From: Ruegeria spongiae
GTDB taxonomy: Bacteria; Pseudomonadota; Alphaproteobacteria; Rhodobacterales; Rhodobacteraceae
NCBI RefSeq assembly: GCF_023502395.1
Contig: NZ_JAMFMB010000010.1
Span: 80,664 to 144,663 of the forward strand
DNA length: 64,000 nt
Reading direction: 5' to 3'
In this document: piece by piece, positions 9,381 to 17,703 of the stretch
Layout: each line of letters starts with the position of its first letter
Numbering within the stretch: position 1 is the stretch's first letter
Translations under genes and position numbers: made by a program
Notes under the pieces: model-generated
What the model saw: the letters and a program-made list of their open reading frames with translations, nothing else
The model's database searches: none
Told to the model about the DNA's origin: nothing

Positions 9381-9774
9381 CCCACACGAGGAAATAAGCA
9401 CCCGGCCGCACGTCCTGTCGCAAGGACACCCCCAGCACGACCGGGCGGCTGCGCAGCACCTTGATGCTGGCTAGCATTACCATTTGCCCTAAATCTTAAG
9501 GGCTTGTCTCGTACTCTGGTTTATTGCTGGTTAATTGCCCATCTCGCTGGAAACAATCCGGTTTTCGGTCTTTGATTGGCAGGAGATCAGGCTGGGCCGC
9601 CATGTGTCTGCCACAGTCCCGTAATCTCGAATCATCGGCGGCGGAGGTGTCCGGTCCCGCGCGTTAAATTGTGCCCGCCATATTGCCGGACGCCAAGAAA
9701 ACGGCCTATGGTATCGGCAATGACACCAGATTTGACGACAATGTTGTTTTACTCTGCAAGGATATCTTCGCCGA
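9381..9774. other. Gene-free stretch upstream of the AraC gene
   Basis: 394 nt without a supportable gene. It holds a tandem direct repeat of 11 bp, TGGTT(T/A)ATTGC (9517-9527 and 9528-9538), an imperfect inverted repeat GCCCTAA...TTAAGGGC (9486-9503) and short hairpins such as CAGCA-N6-TGCTG near 9458. The direct repeat resembles the layout of AraC-family binding sites. Confidence 0.5.
9517..9538. repeat. Tandem 11-bp direct repeat, candidate AraC-type site
   Basis: Two adjacent copies of TGGTTwATTGC differ at one base. The 11-bp period is about one helical turn, which suits the two HTH motifs of an AraC protein. The AraC-family gene starts 237 nt downstream. Function is inferred. Confidence 0.4.
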
Positions 9775-10785
9775 ATGCCTAGCACCTCACCAAGGCATGG
9801 GGCCGTCTATGTGAAAGAGCTGGCCATCGACCTGCTGGCACGGGGGTACAAACCCCACCAGGTCTTTGAGCGCACCGGAATTTCCCCCGATATCGTCAAT
9901 CAGGACAAACCCTTTGTTCCTTTCGACACGATTGCCGCGTTCTTCGAACATGCTGCGGAACTGACCGGCGAGGACACGCTGGGCTTTGATCGTGGCGCCC
10001 GACGCGAAATGCGCCGGTCCGGGGTGATCTGCTATGTCGGGATGGCGGCCCCGACGGTTCTGGATTTCATCAAGAATGTCGCGCGTTATCGCCGGGTCTT
10101 CAGTGATGCGGTCGAGATCGATGCCGACCAATTGGAAAGCCAGGGCCTCCTGCGCTGGTATTTTGCGGTACCGACCCAGGTGCGCCGCCGCCAATATGTG
10201 GAATTCGGCGCCTCGGGTCTGCTCCATGCCATGCGGCAGGCGGCAAACCGGGAGTTCAGCCCGCGGCTGGTGACGTTTCACCACCTGCGCAACAGCCATC
10301 AGGACCGGTTCCGGCAGTTCTTCGGCTGCAACGTCACTTTTGGCACGGCCGAGAACGCCTATCACTTCCGGCCCGAAGATCTGGCCTTGCCCTTGCTGAC
10401 GGCGGACAATGACCTCTATTCGGTTCTGACCGAGTATTGTGACGCAATCCTCAGCGACAAGTCGCGCAACCTGCCCCCGCTGATTGTCGACGTCGAACGG
10501 GCGATTGCCGACCGGCTGGCCAAGGGCGAGGCCAGCCAGGAAGAAGTGGCGCGCGCCATGGGCATGAGCCCGCGCACACTGTCGCGGCGGCTGGCGGGTG
10601 AGAACACCACCTTTTTCAAGACGTTGGAGCAACTCCGCTGGGCGCTTGCGGTCAGCTATCTCAGGGACAGCGATCTGGTTCTGGCCGAGATTGCCTTCCT
10701 GCTGGGCTATTCGGGGCTGAGCAGCTTCAACGATGCGTTCAAGCGCTGGACCGGGCAGACACCCGGCCAGTTCCGTCATGTCTGA
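9775..10785 (+). CDS. AraC-family regulator with arabinose-binding-like N-terminal domain
   Basis: A 336-residue transcriptional regulator. Residues about 15-205 form the alpha/beta domain typical of the 'Arabinose_bd' group (as in OruR/ArgR-type regulators). Residues about 240-335 hold the double HTH, with QEEVARAMGMSPRTLSRRL and LAEIAFLLGYSGLSSFNDAFK followed by the family ending RWTGQTPGQFR. The ATG at 9775 has a weak AAGGAT 12 nt upstream. Ligand and targets are unknown. The next gene in the same direction is glucokinase, 167 nt away with its own candidate promoter, so co-transcription is not assumed. Confidence 0.92.
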   Translation: MPSTSPRHGAVYVKELAIDLLARGYKPHQVFERTGISPDIVNQDKPFVPFDTIAAFFEHAAELTGEDTLGFDRGARREMRRSGVICYVGMAAPTVLDFIKNVARYRRVFSDAVEIDADQLESQGLLRWYFAVPTQVRRRQYVEFGASGLLHAMRQAANREFSPRLVTFHHLRNSHQDRFRQFFGCNVTFGTAENAYHFRPEDLALPLLTADNDLYSVLTEYCDAILSDKSRNLPPLIVDVERAIADRLAKGEASQEEVARAMGMSPRTLSRRLAGENTTFFKTLEQLRWALAVSYLRDSDLVLAEIAFLLGYSGLSSFNDAFKRWTGQTPGQFRHV

Positions 10786-10814
10786 GGCCGGATCGGGCAC
10801 TCTGCTTTAATTAA

Positions 10815-10843
10815 TTTACTTTCAAAAATAAAAAAGCTAGGAT
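10815..10843 (+). promoter_or_regulatory. Candidate glk promoter
   Basis: TTTACT (10815-10820), a 17-nt AT-rich spacer and TAGGAT (10838-10843), in the only strongly AT-rich patch of the region. An inverted repeat overlaps the expected start point just downstream. Confidence 0.4.
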
Positions 10844-10847
10844 GTGC

Positions 10848-10862
10848 GAAACCGCTTGTTTC
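10848..10862. promoter_or_regulatory. Candidate operator upstream of glk
   Basis: Inverted repeat GAAAC-CGCTT-GTTTC, placed right after the candidate -10 box. A repressor bound here would block glk transcription. The regulator is not known. Confidence 0.4.
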
Positions 10863-10952
10863 ACTGCCAATTGACGTGCATGGGGCGGGGACTTGACCGG
10901 GTCGCCAGTTTCGGCCCCGGGTCCGATGCACAATACCAGATGAGGAAGGTCT

Positions 10953-11876
10953 ATGTCCGTTCTTGTTGCCGACGTAGGGGGGACCAACGCCCGGCTTGCC
11001 ATGGTCCGGGATGGGGTTCCGACCGCCATCAAGCGGTATGAAAACGATCGCTATTCTTCGTTCTACGAGGTGTTGCAGGACTATCGCGTCAGCACTGGAA
11101 GCGCCACGGTCGAGGCCTGCTGCGTCGCCGTCGCGGGGCCGGTCAACGCCGATCACGCGCAACTCACCAACCGGGACTGGCATTTCGACATCGACAGTCT
11201 GCGTGATGTTCTGGGTGGCACCGGTCGCGTGCGGTTGACCAATGACCTTGTGGCCTTGGGATACGCATTGCCGCATCTGCGCCCCGAACAACTGATCCAG
11301 ATTCGTCCTGTGCCGGGACCGTCGGCAAATGACCAGGCGCTTGTGGCCGGGGCAGGGACCGGGTTCAATGCCTGTCTGCTCAAGGGCGCGACGGTGATTG
11401 AGGCGGAACTGGGCCATGCCAGCCTGCCTGCCCGTGTCGCGGATGCCCTGCGTGTCGAAATGGGTGCCGGTGCGGAACGGTTCCGGACCAACGAAGACCT
11501 GTTTTCCGGGCGCGGCCTGGCGCGGCTGCACCACGCGATCTCGGGGGAACATGTGCCGGGGCCGCAGATCCTGACGCAATTCGCGCAGGGCGAGGGCCGA
11601 CAGGCGCGCCGTACGGTGCTGCTCAGCGCGCGGCTCTTGGGGATGATGACCCGCGAGATGGTTCTGCAATATCTGCCGCTGGCGGGAATACATTTCGCCG
11701 GAGGTGCGGCGCGCGGTATCCTTGGGTCGGCGGCGGTGTCCGAGTTCCTGTCAGCCTTCGAAACGGCTGGTGTGCTGGGTGATCAGGTCATGCGCGTGCC
11801 GATTCGACTGATCGCCGATGACGCCGCTGCGTTGATCGGGGCCGCGCATTTCGTGACATCCGAAGGCGGAGGGTAA
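10953..11876 (+). CDS. glk: Glucokinase
   Basis: Phosphorylates glucose to glucose 6-phosphate with ATP in the cytoplasm, feeding the Entner-Doudoroff and pentose-phosphate routes. It has 307 residues, slightly shorter than the E. coli enzyme. The phosphate-1 motif LVADVGGTNARLA is at the N-terminus, with CVAVAGPV, LTNDLVALGYA (catalytic Asp in TND), GAGTGFNACLL and the late FAGGAARG motif. AGGAAGG precedes the ATG. The next gene, an oxidoreductase, starts 4 nt after the stop, so the two form an operon. A candidate promoter and operator lie upstream. Confidence 0.92.
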   Translation: MSVLVADVGGTNARLAMVRDGVPTAIKRYENDRYSSFYEVLQDYRVSTGSATVEACCVAVAGPVNADHAQLTNRDWHFDIDSLRDVLGGTGRVRLTNDLVALGYALPHLRPEQLIQIRPVPGPSANDQALVAGAGTGFNACLLKGATVIEAELGHASLPARVADALRVEMGAGAERFRTNEDLFSGRGLARLHHAISGEHVPGPQILTQFAQGEGRQARRTVLLSARLLGMMTREMVLQYLPLAGIHFAGGAARGILGSAAVSEFLSAFETAGVLGDQVMRVPIRLIADDAAALIGAAHFVTSEGGG

Positions 11877-11879
11877 GGC

Positions 11880-12860
11880 ATGCAGGACGGGCTGTTTCGC
11901 TGGGGCGTCCTGTCGACCTCGAAGATTGGGCGCGAGCAGGTGCTGCCCGCGATTGTCCGCTCTGCCAGTGGTGTGATTCATGCGATCGCCAGCCGCGATC
12001 CCGCCAAGGCGCAGGCCGAGGCGGCGCGGTTTGGTGCACCGCAATGGTATGGGGACTATGACGCGCTGCTGGCCGATCCTGACATTGACGGTGTCTACCT
12101 GCCGATCCCGACGGCGCATCACGCCGAATGGTCGATCCGAGCGGCGCAGGCGGGCAAACATGTTCTGTGCGAGAAACCCATCGCCCTGAGGGCCGAAGAG
12201 ATCGATCCGATCATCGCCGCGCGCAACAGTACCGGCTGCCTGATTTGCGAAGCGTTCATGGTCGCTTATCACCCGCAATGGCACAAGGTACGCGATCTGA
12301 TCGCCGAGGGTGCGATCGGTCGCCTGCGTCAGGTGACCGGCGGGTTTTCCTATCACCTGACCGACCCGGGCAACATGCGCAACCAGCCCGATCTGGGCGG
12401 CGGTGCCTTGCCCGATATCGGGGTCTATCCGGTGGTGACCTGTTTGCTGGCCACCGGTGCCGAGGCAGGTGAGGCGACCGGGCAGGTCGAATTCTCGCCC
12501 GAGTTTGGAACCGACATCTACGCCCGCGCCAATGTTGCCTTTGACGGGTTCAACCTGTCGTTCCACGTCTCCAGCCAGATGGCACTGCATCAGTCGATGC
12601 GGTTCATGGGAGAGGTTGGCTGGATCGACGTGCGCGCACCGTTCAACGCGGTGAATTATGACTATGCCGAGATTGTGCTGCACGACCAGAAAAACGCCAC
12701 GCAGACGGTCTACAGGTTCGACGTGAACCAATATGAGCGTCAGGCCGATGCCTTTGTCGCCGCCTGCCGCGGGGATCACAGCACCATGTTCCCGCTGGAG
12801 ATGTCCAAAAAGGTGCAGCAGGTGATCGACGGGATCTATGCCGCAGGTGGTCGGGCCTGA
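11880..12860 (+). CDS. Gfo/Idh/MocA-family NAD(P)-dependent oxidoreductase
   Basis: A 326-residue sugar or polyol dehydrogenase-type enzyme. The N-terminal Rossmann fold begins WGVLSTSKIG (a variant of the glycine-rich motif), and the family hallmark HVLCEKPIAL (Lys-Pro) is near residue 97. The second half is the alpha/beta substrate domain with GGGALPDIGVYPV. It is 3 nt downstream of glk, which suggests a sugar-related substrate such as a pyranose-type 1-dehydrogenase reaction; the exact substrate cannot be told. Convergent with the lipoprotein gene at 12871, with only 10 nt between stops. Confidence 0.88.
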   Translation: MQDGLFRWGVLSTSKIGREQVLPAIVRSASGVIHAIASRDPAKAQAEAARFGAPQWYGDYDALLADPDIDGVYLPIPTAHHAEWSIRAAQAGKHVLCEKPIALRAEEIDPIIAARNSTGCLICEAFMVAYHPQWHKVRDLIAEGAIGRLRQVTGGFSYHLTDPGNMRNQPDLGGGALPDIGVYPVVTCLLATGAEAGEATGQVEFSPEFGTDIYARANVAFDGFNLSFHVSSQMALHQSMRFMGEVGWIDVRAPFNAVNYDYAEIVLHDQKNATQTVYRFDVNQYERQADAFVAACRGDHSTMFPLEMSKKVQQVIDGIYAAGGRA

Positions 12861-12870
12861 GCAGGGCGCC

Positions 12871-13215
12871 CTATAGGTTGCACTTGGCCTTGATCTCGGC
12901 GATGCGGGTATCCAGCTTTTTCCGGTAGTCGCCCGACAGGATTTCCAGCTTCTCGTTCTCGGTGTCTGTCGCAATCCCGAGAAGTGCACCTGCTGGCGTG
13001 ATCGCTGTGGCCGAGATAAGCTCCTGGCTCTGCGCGTATTTCTTCTCCGAGTTCAAGGCGCGCAGATCACCTTCGGCCGTGGCGCAATTGACCGGCTTCG
13101 TCGATGGGTCCTTGAGCGGTCGCATGGAACATGCGGATGTGAGCAGGATCGCAGCAGCGGCGGTCAGCAGGAGAGTGGTCCTGCCTGTGGGGTTTCGCAT
13201 TCTCTGGGTCGTCAT
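12871..13215 (-). CDS. Small predicted lipoprotein
   Basis: A 114-residue protein with a lipoprotein signal: a hydrophobic stretch from about residue 14 and the lipobox LTSAC (Cys29). The mature part is soluble and largely helical, with an Ala/Gly-rich turn (ITPAGALLG) that may be a short membrane-contacting helix. No known domain is recognised. ATG 13213-13215 follows GAGGCCAGG. It lies 60 nt downstream of tamB on the same strand and may belong to the tamAB transcript, which would fit an envelope role (inference). Confidence 0.72.
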   Translation of the reverse strand: MTTQRMRNPTGRTTLLLTAAAAILLTSACSMRPLKDPSTKPVNCATAEGDLRALNSEKKYAQSQELISATAITPAGALLGIATDTENEKLEILSGDYRKKLDTRIAEIKAKCNL

Positions 13216-13275
13216 CCTGGCCTCTTCCCTTCTGTTTATGGTTTCGCGCGACAGGTCGGAAACGCGGTCCACCCA

Positions 13276-16200
13276 TCAATAGTCGCGTTCGAAGAACACG
13301 CCCAAGCCGGTGCTGCCGGTATTGTCGACGCTGCCCTTCAGCGTGATGCTGTCGGTCACATCCAGGTTCAGGTTCACCTCGGTCTCGCCTTCGGTATTGA
13401 CCGTGAAATCTGTATAAAGCTCATCGCTCAGATACGCCCCCGCGCCGAACCGCCCGGCGCCACTTTCATCCGCTCCGACATCGACATTGCTGAGGCCGGT
13501 GCTTTCGCGCAGACCCTTGCTCGCGTCGCCGCCCGCACCGCTTAGCTGCGCCAGCGAGGTCGCCATCTGCGCCAGCACCAAAGGCGACAGTTGTGAGAAG
13601 CGGTTACCGAAGAGCAGCATCGCCAGCGCCTCTTCAGGGGGGCGTTCGGGATCGGAATAGACCTGAACTTCGGGCAGGTCGATCGGGCCCGAGATTTCCA
13701 GTGTCGCCTGTCCGTCCGAGGTGGTGGTGGTCGATTCGAACTCGATATAGGGGTCCAGATTGCCTTGCAGGGCGATGATCCCCTTGGTCAGTTCCAGCCG
13801 CCGCCCGAGCAGGTCCAGATTGCCGCGGATCAGCTCGATCTGGCCCGAGGGCGAGACCGAGGCGGTGGTGCCGCCGATGTTGATCGCGCCGCCCAGTTCC
13901 GCACTCAGCCCGCGCCCACGCACGAACATCTTGTTGGGGACCACGATGTCGATATCCAGTGCAGTCGTCGAATCTCCGCGCTCCTTGCCGTCATCGTCCC
14001 TGATCAGCCCGGCATGCAGCAGGGTCTGGTAAACCGCGCTGGATTCGCCCACATGGGTGATGTCGGGGATCGGGGCGGCGCTGGCTGAACCTGTGGCGGC
14101 ATTGAGGTTGATATTGGTCTCGCCGACATCGACCCGCCCGGCGATGGAACTGTTGCCCGCCAGCGCGCCGGTGATGGCGATCTGGCCATTGGCCGAGGTT
14201 TCGTACAGCAGGTTGTCGGTCAGCACCAACTGGTTGAGCGCGATATTGATATCGGTGTTCAACGGCGGCGTCAGCTGAATCGGGCCGCTGACCTGAATGT
14301 TGCCGCCGGTGCGGATGGCCGCATTCATCGCAATGGTTGCGGCGCTGTTGGCCAATGTCACGGTGCCGTTGATACCGGTCAGTGTCTGGCGCGCGCCGGG
14401 GATGGCCAGCGCCGCGCCGTTGGTCGAAACGGTGCCGCTCAGCGCGTCAAGCGCGGGCTGACCCTTGAGCGCAAGATCGAATTGCGCGGTGCCGTCGATC
14501 TTGTTGGGCGTGATGAAATTGTTGGCGATGCCGATATTGATCCGTCCTTTGGCGGCCATGTCGGCATTGCCGGTCGTCTCGTCAAAGGTGCCGCTGAGCG
14601 TGGTCGAGACATCCGCCGGACCCGTGGCCTTGCCATCAATGGTCCAGACGCCGTCGTCGCGGCGTGCATTGCCGCTGGCTGACAGCGAGCCGGGGAAGTC
14701 GGGCACCAGCCGCTCGACCCGGTCGAGCCTGGCTTCGAAGTCGAAATCGGCATTGCCGTTCAGTTCGGCTGAACCGTCGAGCTTGGCAAAAGACGAATCC
14801 GGGCCGTTCAACTGGACAATGCCGTCAAAGCCCGATCCGGTGCGCGACACGTCCCCGTCAAGCTTCATCTGTCCCTTGGTCAGCGTGGTGATCCGGCCCA
14901 CGTCATCCAATGTGGCGGTGAATTTCAGATTGCCGCCGGTCTGCTGCAAAGTGCCGCTGGCCTGAGCTGAAATCGCGGTGGCGTTGAGGTCGAAACTACG
15001 GATGTCCAGACCCTCAGTGGTATTTGCCGCATCTGCCGTCAGCGAAGTGCGCCCGGTGATCAGCTTGTCCAGCTGTTTGATCCCGCTGCGCAGGTTCTGC
15101 CCGTCCAGATCAAGCTGGATGTCGAAGGTCTGATCGGTCACCGCGCCCGAGCCGCCCAGTTTCAGCGCCACCGACCCGCCCAGATCGCGCTGTGCCAGCT
15201 GCGAAAAGACAGACAGGTCTGAGGCGCTGGCCTTGATGTCGCCCTTGGCGGCGATCTGCTGCGCTTCGATCCCAGACACGGTGAGCGCGCCGCTGGCCTT
15301 GAGCGTGTCGCCAGCAACATCGAAATCGCGGATGGTCAGCGTGTCATCGGCGTTGGCGGCGTCGACGGTGATCTTCAGATTGCCCGCAATCAGCGGGTCG
15401 ATCTGCGCCATGCCGCTTTTCAGATCGCTGCCCGAAGCCTGCGCCTGAATATCAAAGCTGCGATCCTTGAGCGCGCCGCTGCCCTTGAGTGCTGCCGTCA
15501 GGCTCCCGCTCAGGTCGCGGCCCGCCAGATCGGAAAAGATCGACAGGTCTTTGGCGGAAAGGCTCACATCCGCCTCAGAGACAGCATATTCCCCGCTGTC
15601 GATCCCAGTCGCCATGCCCGTGGCCTCAGCCGAAAAACTGCGGCCATTGAGCTTGAAGTCGCGCAGGGTCAGGCCCGCGCTGTCATTCTTTGCGTCCAGT
15701 TGGATGCGTGTGTCGCCGATCAGCAGCGGATCGACCTGTGACAACCCGCTTTTCAGGTCGCGCCCATTCGCGCTCATCTGAATGTCGAAATGCTTGTCCT
15801 TAATCGCCCCGCTGCCTTCGACCTCGGCGTTGATCGCCCCGGCCAGATCGCGCTGCGCCAGTTTCGAGAACAGCGACAGGTCCTCGGCGGCCACTCTGGC
15901 ACGTCCGTCGCCGCTGAAATCACCCTCGGATCCGGTCAGATTGGCGGCGGCGTCCACCGACAGCGTTTCGCCCGTCAGCGTGAATTGCCGGACCGTAAGC
16001 CCTTGGGTGTTGCGCAGCGCGTCCAGCGAGAATGAGACCGGGCCATCCAGCAGCGGGTCGATCTCGTCCATACCACTTTTCAGGCCGGTGCCGTCCGCGG
16101 TCAGCACAAAGTCGAAACTGCCGCCCAGCGGCGCGCCGGTACCGTCCAGATCGGCCTTGACCGACCCGGCCAGATCGCGCCCCGCCACGCCGGAAAAGCG

Positions 16201-17703
16201 CGACAGGTCCGCCGCGTCCAGTTTGACGGTGCCATCCATCTCGAAGCCGCTGTTCAGCCCCTTGATGTCCACATCCGCCTGTGCCGTAACATCGCCACTG
16301 TGCAGTTCGAACTCTGACAGTTTCAGCTCGCCATCGCCAAGCAGGTCAAAGAACCCGTCCAGCGTGATCGTGTCGCCCGCTGCCTGTGCCAGCGCCGTGT
16401 CACTGAAGCTCAACCCGTCCAGGGCGGCCTGCAGATCACCACTCAATTCCCTGGTACCGGATTGGTCCAGCGTGCCCTGCGCGCCAAGTTTCAGCTGGTC
16501 CAGCGACATGTCCGGCGTGGTGAGGGACCTGGCGCTCAGGTTGAGATACCAGCCCTCGCCGCTTGCCGCATCCAGCAACAGCGAAAACTCTGCGCCTTCC
16601 AGTTCGGTGACCGGATCGGCCACCGGCAGCACGACCGTATCGCCGTCGGGCGGGGTGATGCGGCCCTGAATGGCCAGTTTTTCCCACAGACCATCGGCGC
16701 TGCGTTCCACTTCGCCCTCAAGCCGCAGCGCTTGCGAGGTCAGGTCCAGTTCAGAGATCGACAACGCGCCATCCGGGTCACTGCGGCCATCGACGACAAG
16801 CCGCGTATCGGTGCCGAAAAACGGATCGAAGCGGGGTTGCAGGAATGGTGTCAGATCGCCGCCGACATCCGCCGAAAAGGCGATGCTGGTCTCATCTTCG
16901 GCGTCCGGCGTCGGCACACCCCGCAGCCTGACCTGACCCGAGACGCGTTCGGTCTCGTCGCTGGTCAGGCCGATATCGGCGGTGAAATCATCCACCGGGC
17001 CTTCGCCCTTGGCGCTCAGCAGCAAGGGAGGAGAGTCGGGCAATTTCAGCGCGGTCGAGATGATCCCGCCGGCATCTTCGATCACCTGCAGGTCCAGCGT
17101 TATCCGGGTGCTTGAATTGGCGTAACCGGCGGTCAGCTTGATACTGTCGCCGGGGCGATCCTGCCGGGTCACATCCAGATGGGTATCGAGCGTGCCATCG
17201 GCCAGCGACAGGTCGCCCTTGACTTCCAGCACAGCGGCGCGCCCGATCAGCGGCGCGCCCAGGCTCAGCTTGTCGACCCGCAATTCGCCGATATTGACGG
17301 CCACCGGCAGTTCAGGAACCTGAAAACTCGAGGCGCCCGGATCGGGGGGCGGGGTGTCCTGTTCGATCGGCTCGGGCGCGCGGGCAATGTCGATCTCTTC
17401 CGCCGACAGCGTGTTGACCGAAAACCGCCCCCGCAGCAGACCCAGCCGGTTCCAGTCCAGTTCCGCATTCTTGATCGTCAGCCAGACGCCGTCATCATCC
17501 GAAACGGTGATTTCCTGTATCGTGGCGCGCGAACTCAGCGCGCCCTCAAGACCCACCACTTTCAGATGGCGGCCATCGCCGGACAGCGTGTCCTCGAGGA
17601 AGTCTACAAGCAGGCCGCCGGTCTCTTCCTGGGCCGTGGCGGGGCCGGGAACCTGAGCAAGGCAGATCGTGACCGCGATTGCATATGTGGCTGGCCTGAT
17701 CAA
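13276..17703 (-). CDS. tamB: Translocation and assembly module inner-membrane protein TamB
   Basis: A 1475-residue AsmA-like protein that spans the periplasm as a long beta-groove. With TamA it promotes insertion of some outer-membrane proteins and bridges the membranes for phospholipid transport. The N-terminus is a membrane anchor or signal (residues 1-24), the middle is repetitive beta structure, and the C-terminal 400 residues are the conserved TamB/DUF490 domain with the barrel-like ending GSTGLGVFFERDY. Residues about 495-935 hold four tandem repeats of 109-111 residues. The start is a TTG that overlaps the tamA stop (TTGA), so translation is coupled. Confidence 0.93.
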   Translation of the reverse strand: MIRPATYAIAVTICLAQVPGPATAQEETGGLLVDFLEDTLSGDGRHLKVVGLEGALSSRATIQEITVSDDDGVWLTIKNAELDWNRLGLLRGRFSVNTLSAEEIDIARAPEPIEQDTPPPDPGASSFQVPELPVAVNIGELRVDKLSLGAPLIGRAAVLEVKGDLSLADGTLDTHLDVTRQDRPGDSIKLTAGYANSSTRITLDLQVIEDAGGIISTALKLPDSPPLLLSAKGEGPVDDFTADIGLTSDETERVSGQVRLRGVPTPDAEDETSIAFSADVGGDLTPFLQPRFDPFFGTDTRLVVDGRSDPDGALSISELDLTSQALRLEGEVERSADGLWEKLAIQGRITPPDGDTVVLPVADPVTELEGAEFSLLLDAASGEGWYLNLSARSLTTPDMSLDQLKLGAQGTLDQSGTRELSGDLQAALDGLSFSDTALAQAAGDTITLDGFFDLLGDGELKLSEFELHSGDVTAQADVDIKGLNSGFEMDGTVKLDAADLSRFSGVAGRDLAGSVKADLDGTGAPLGGSFDFVLTADGTGLKSGMDEIDPLLDGPVSFSLDALRNTQGLTVRQFTLTGETLSVDAAANLTGSEGDFSGDGRARVAAEDLSLFSKLAQRDLAGAINAEVEGSGAIKDKHFDIQMSANGRDLKSGLSQVDPLLIGDTRIQLDAKNDSAGLTLRDFKLNGRSFSAEATGMATGIDSGEYAVSEADVSLSAKDLSIFSDLAGRDLSGSLTAALKGSGALKDRSFDIQAQASGSDLKSGMAQIDPLIAGNLKITVDAANADDTLTIRDFDVAGDTLKASGALTVSGIEAQQIAAKGDIKASASDLSVFSQLAQRDLGGSVALKLGGSGAVTDQTFDIQLDLDGQNLRSGIKQLDKLITGRTSLTADAANTTEGLDIRSFDLNATAISAQASGTLQQTGGNLKFTATLDDVGRITTLTKGQMKLDGDVSRTGSGFDGIVQLNGPDSSFAKLDGSAELNGNADFDFEARLDRVERLVPDFPGSLSASGNARRDDGVWTIDGKATGPADVSTTLSGTFDETTGNADMAAKGRINIGIANNFITPNKIDGTAQFDLALKGQPALDALSGTVSTNGAALAIPGARQTLTGINGTVTLANSAATIAMNAAIRTGGNIQVSGPIQLTPPLNTDINIALNQLVLTDNLLYETSANGQIAITGALAGNSSIAGRVDVGETNINLNAATGSASAAPIPDITHVGESSAVYQTLLHAGLIRDDDGKERGDSTTALDIDIVVPNKMFVRGRGLSAELGGAINIGGTTASVSPSGQIELIRGNLDLLGRRLELTKGIIALQGNLDPYIEFESTTTTSDGQATLEISGPIDLPEVQVYSDPERPPEEALAMLLFGNRFSQLSPLVLAQMATSLAQLSGAGGDASKGLRESTGLSNVDVGADESGAGRFGAGAYLSDELYTDFTVNTEGETEVNLNLDVTDSITLKGSVDNTGSTGLGVFFERDY
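14890..16220 (-). repeat. Four tandem ~110-codon repeats inside tamB
   Basis: Each unit starts DLSxFSxLAxRDLxG and continues with SGxxxIDPLI. The Asp codons of DLS are at 16207-16209, 15880-15882, 15547-15549 and 15217-15219, spaced 327, 333 and 330 nt. The copies differ at many positions, so this is old duplication rather than a recent DNA repeat. Confidence 0.8.

Noticed and set aside
15782..16669. 295-codon plus-strand frame inside tamB
   Set aside because: Low-complexity Ser/Pro-rich translation mirroring the TamB repeats; no start signal.
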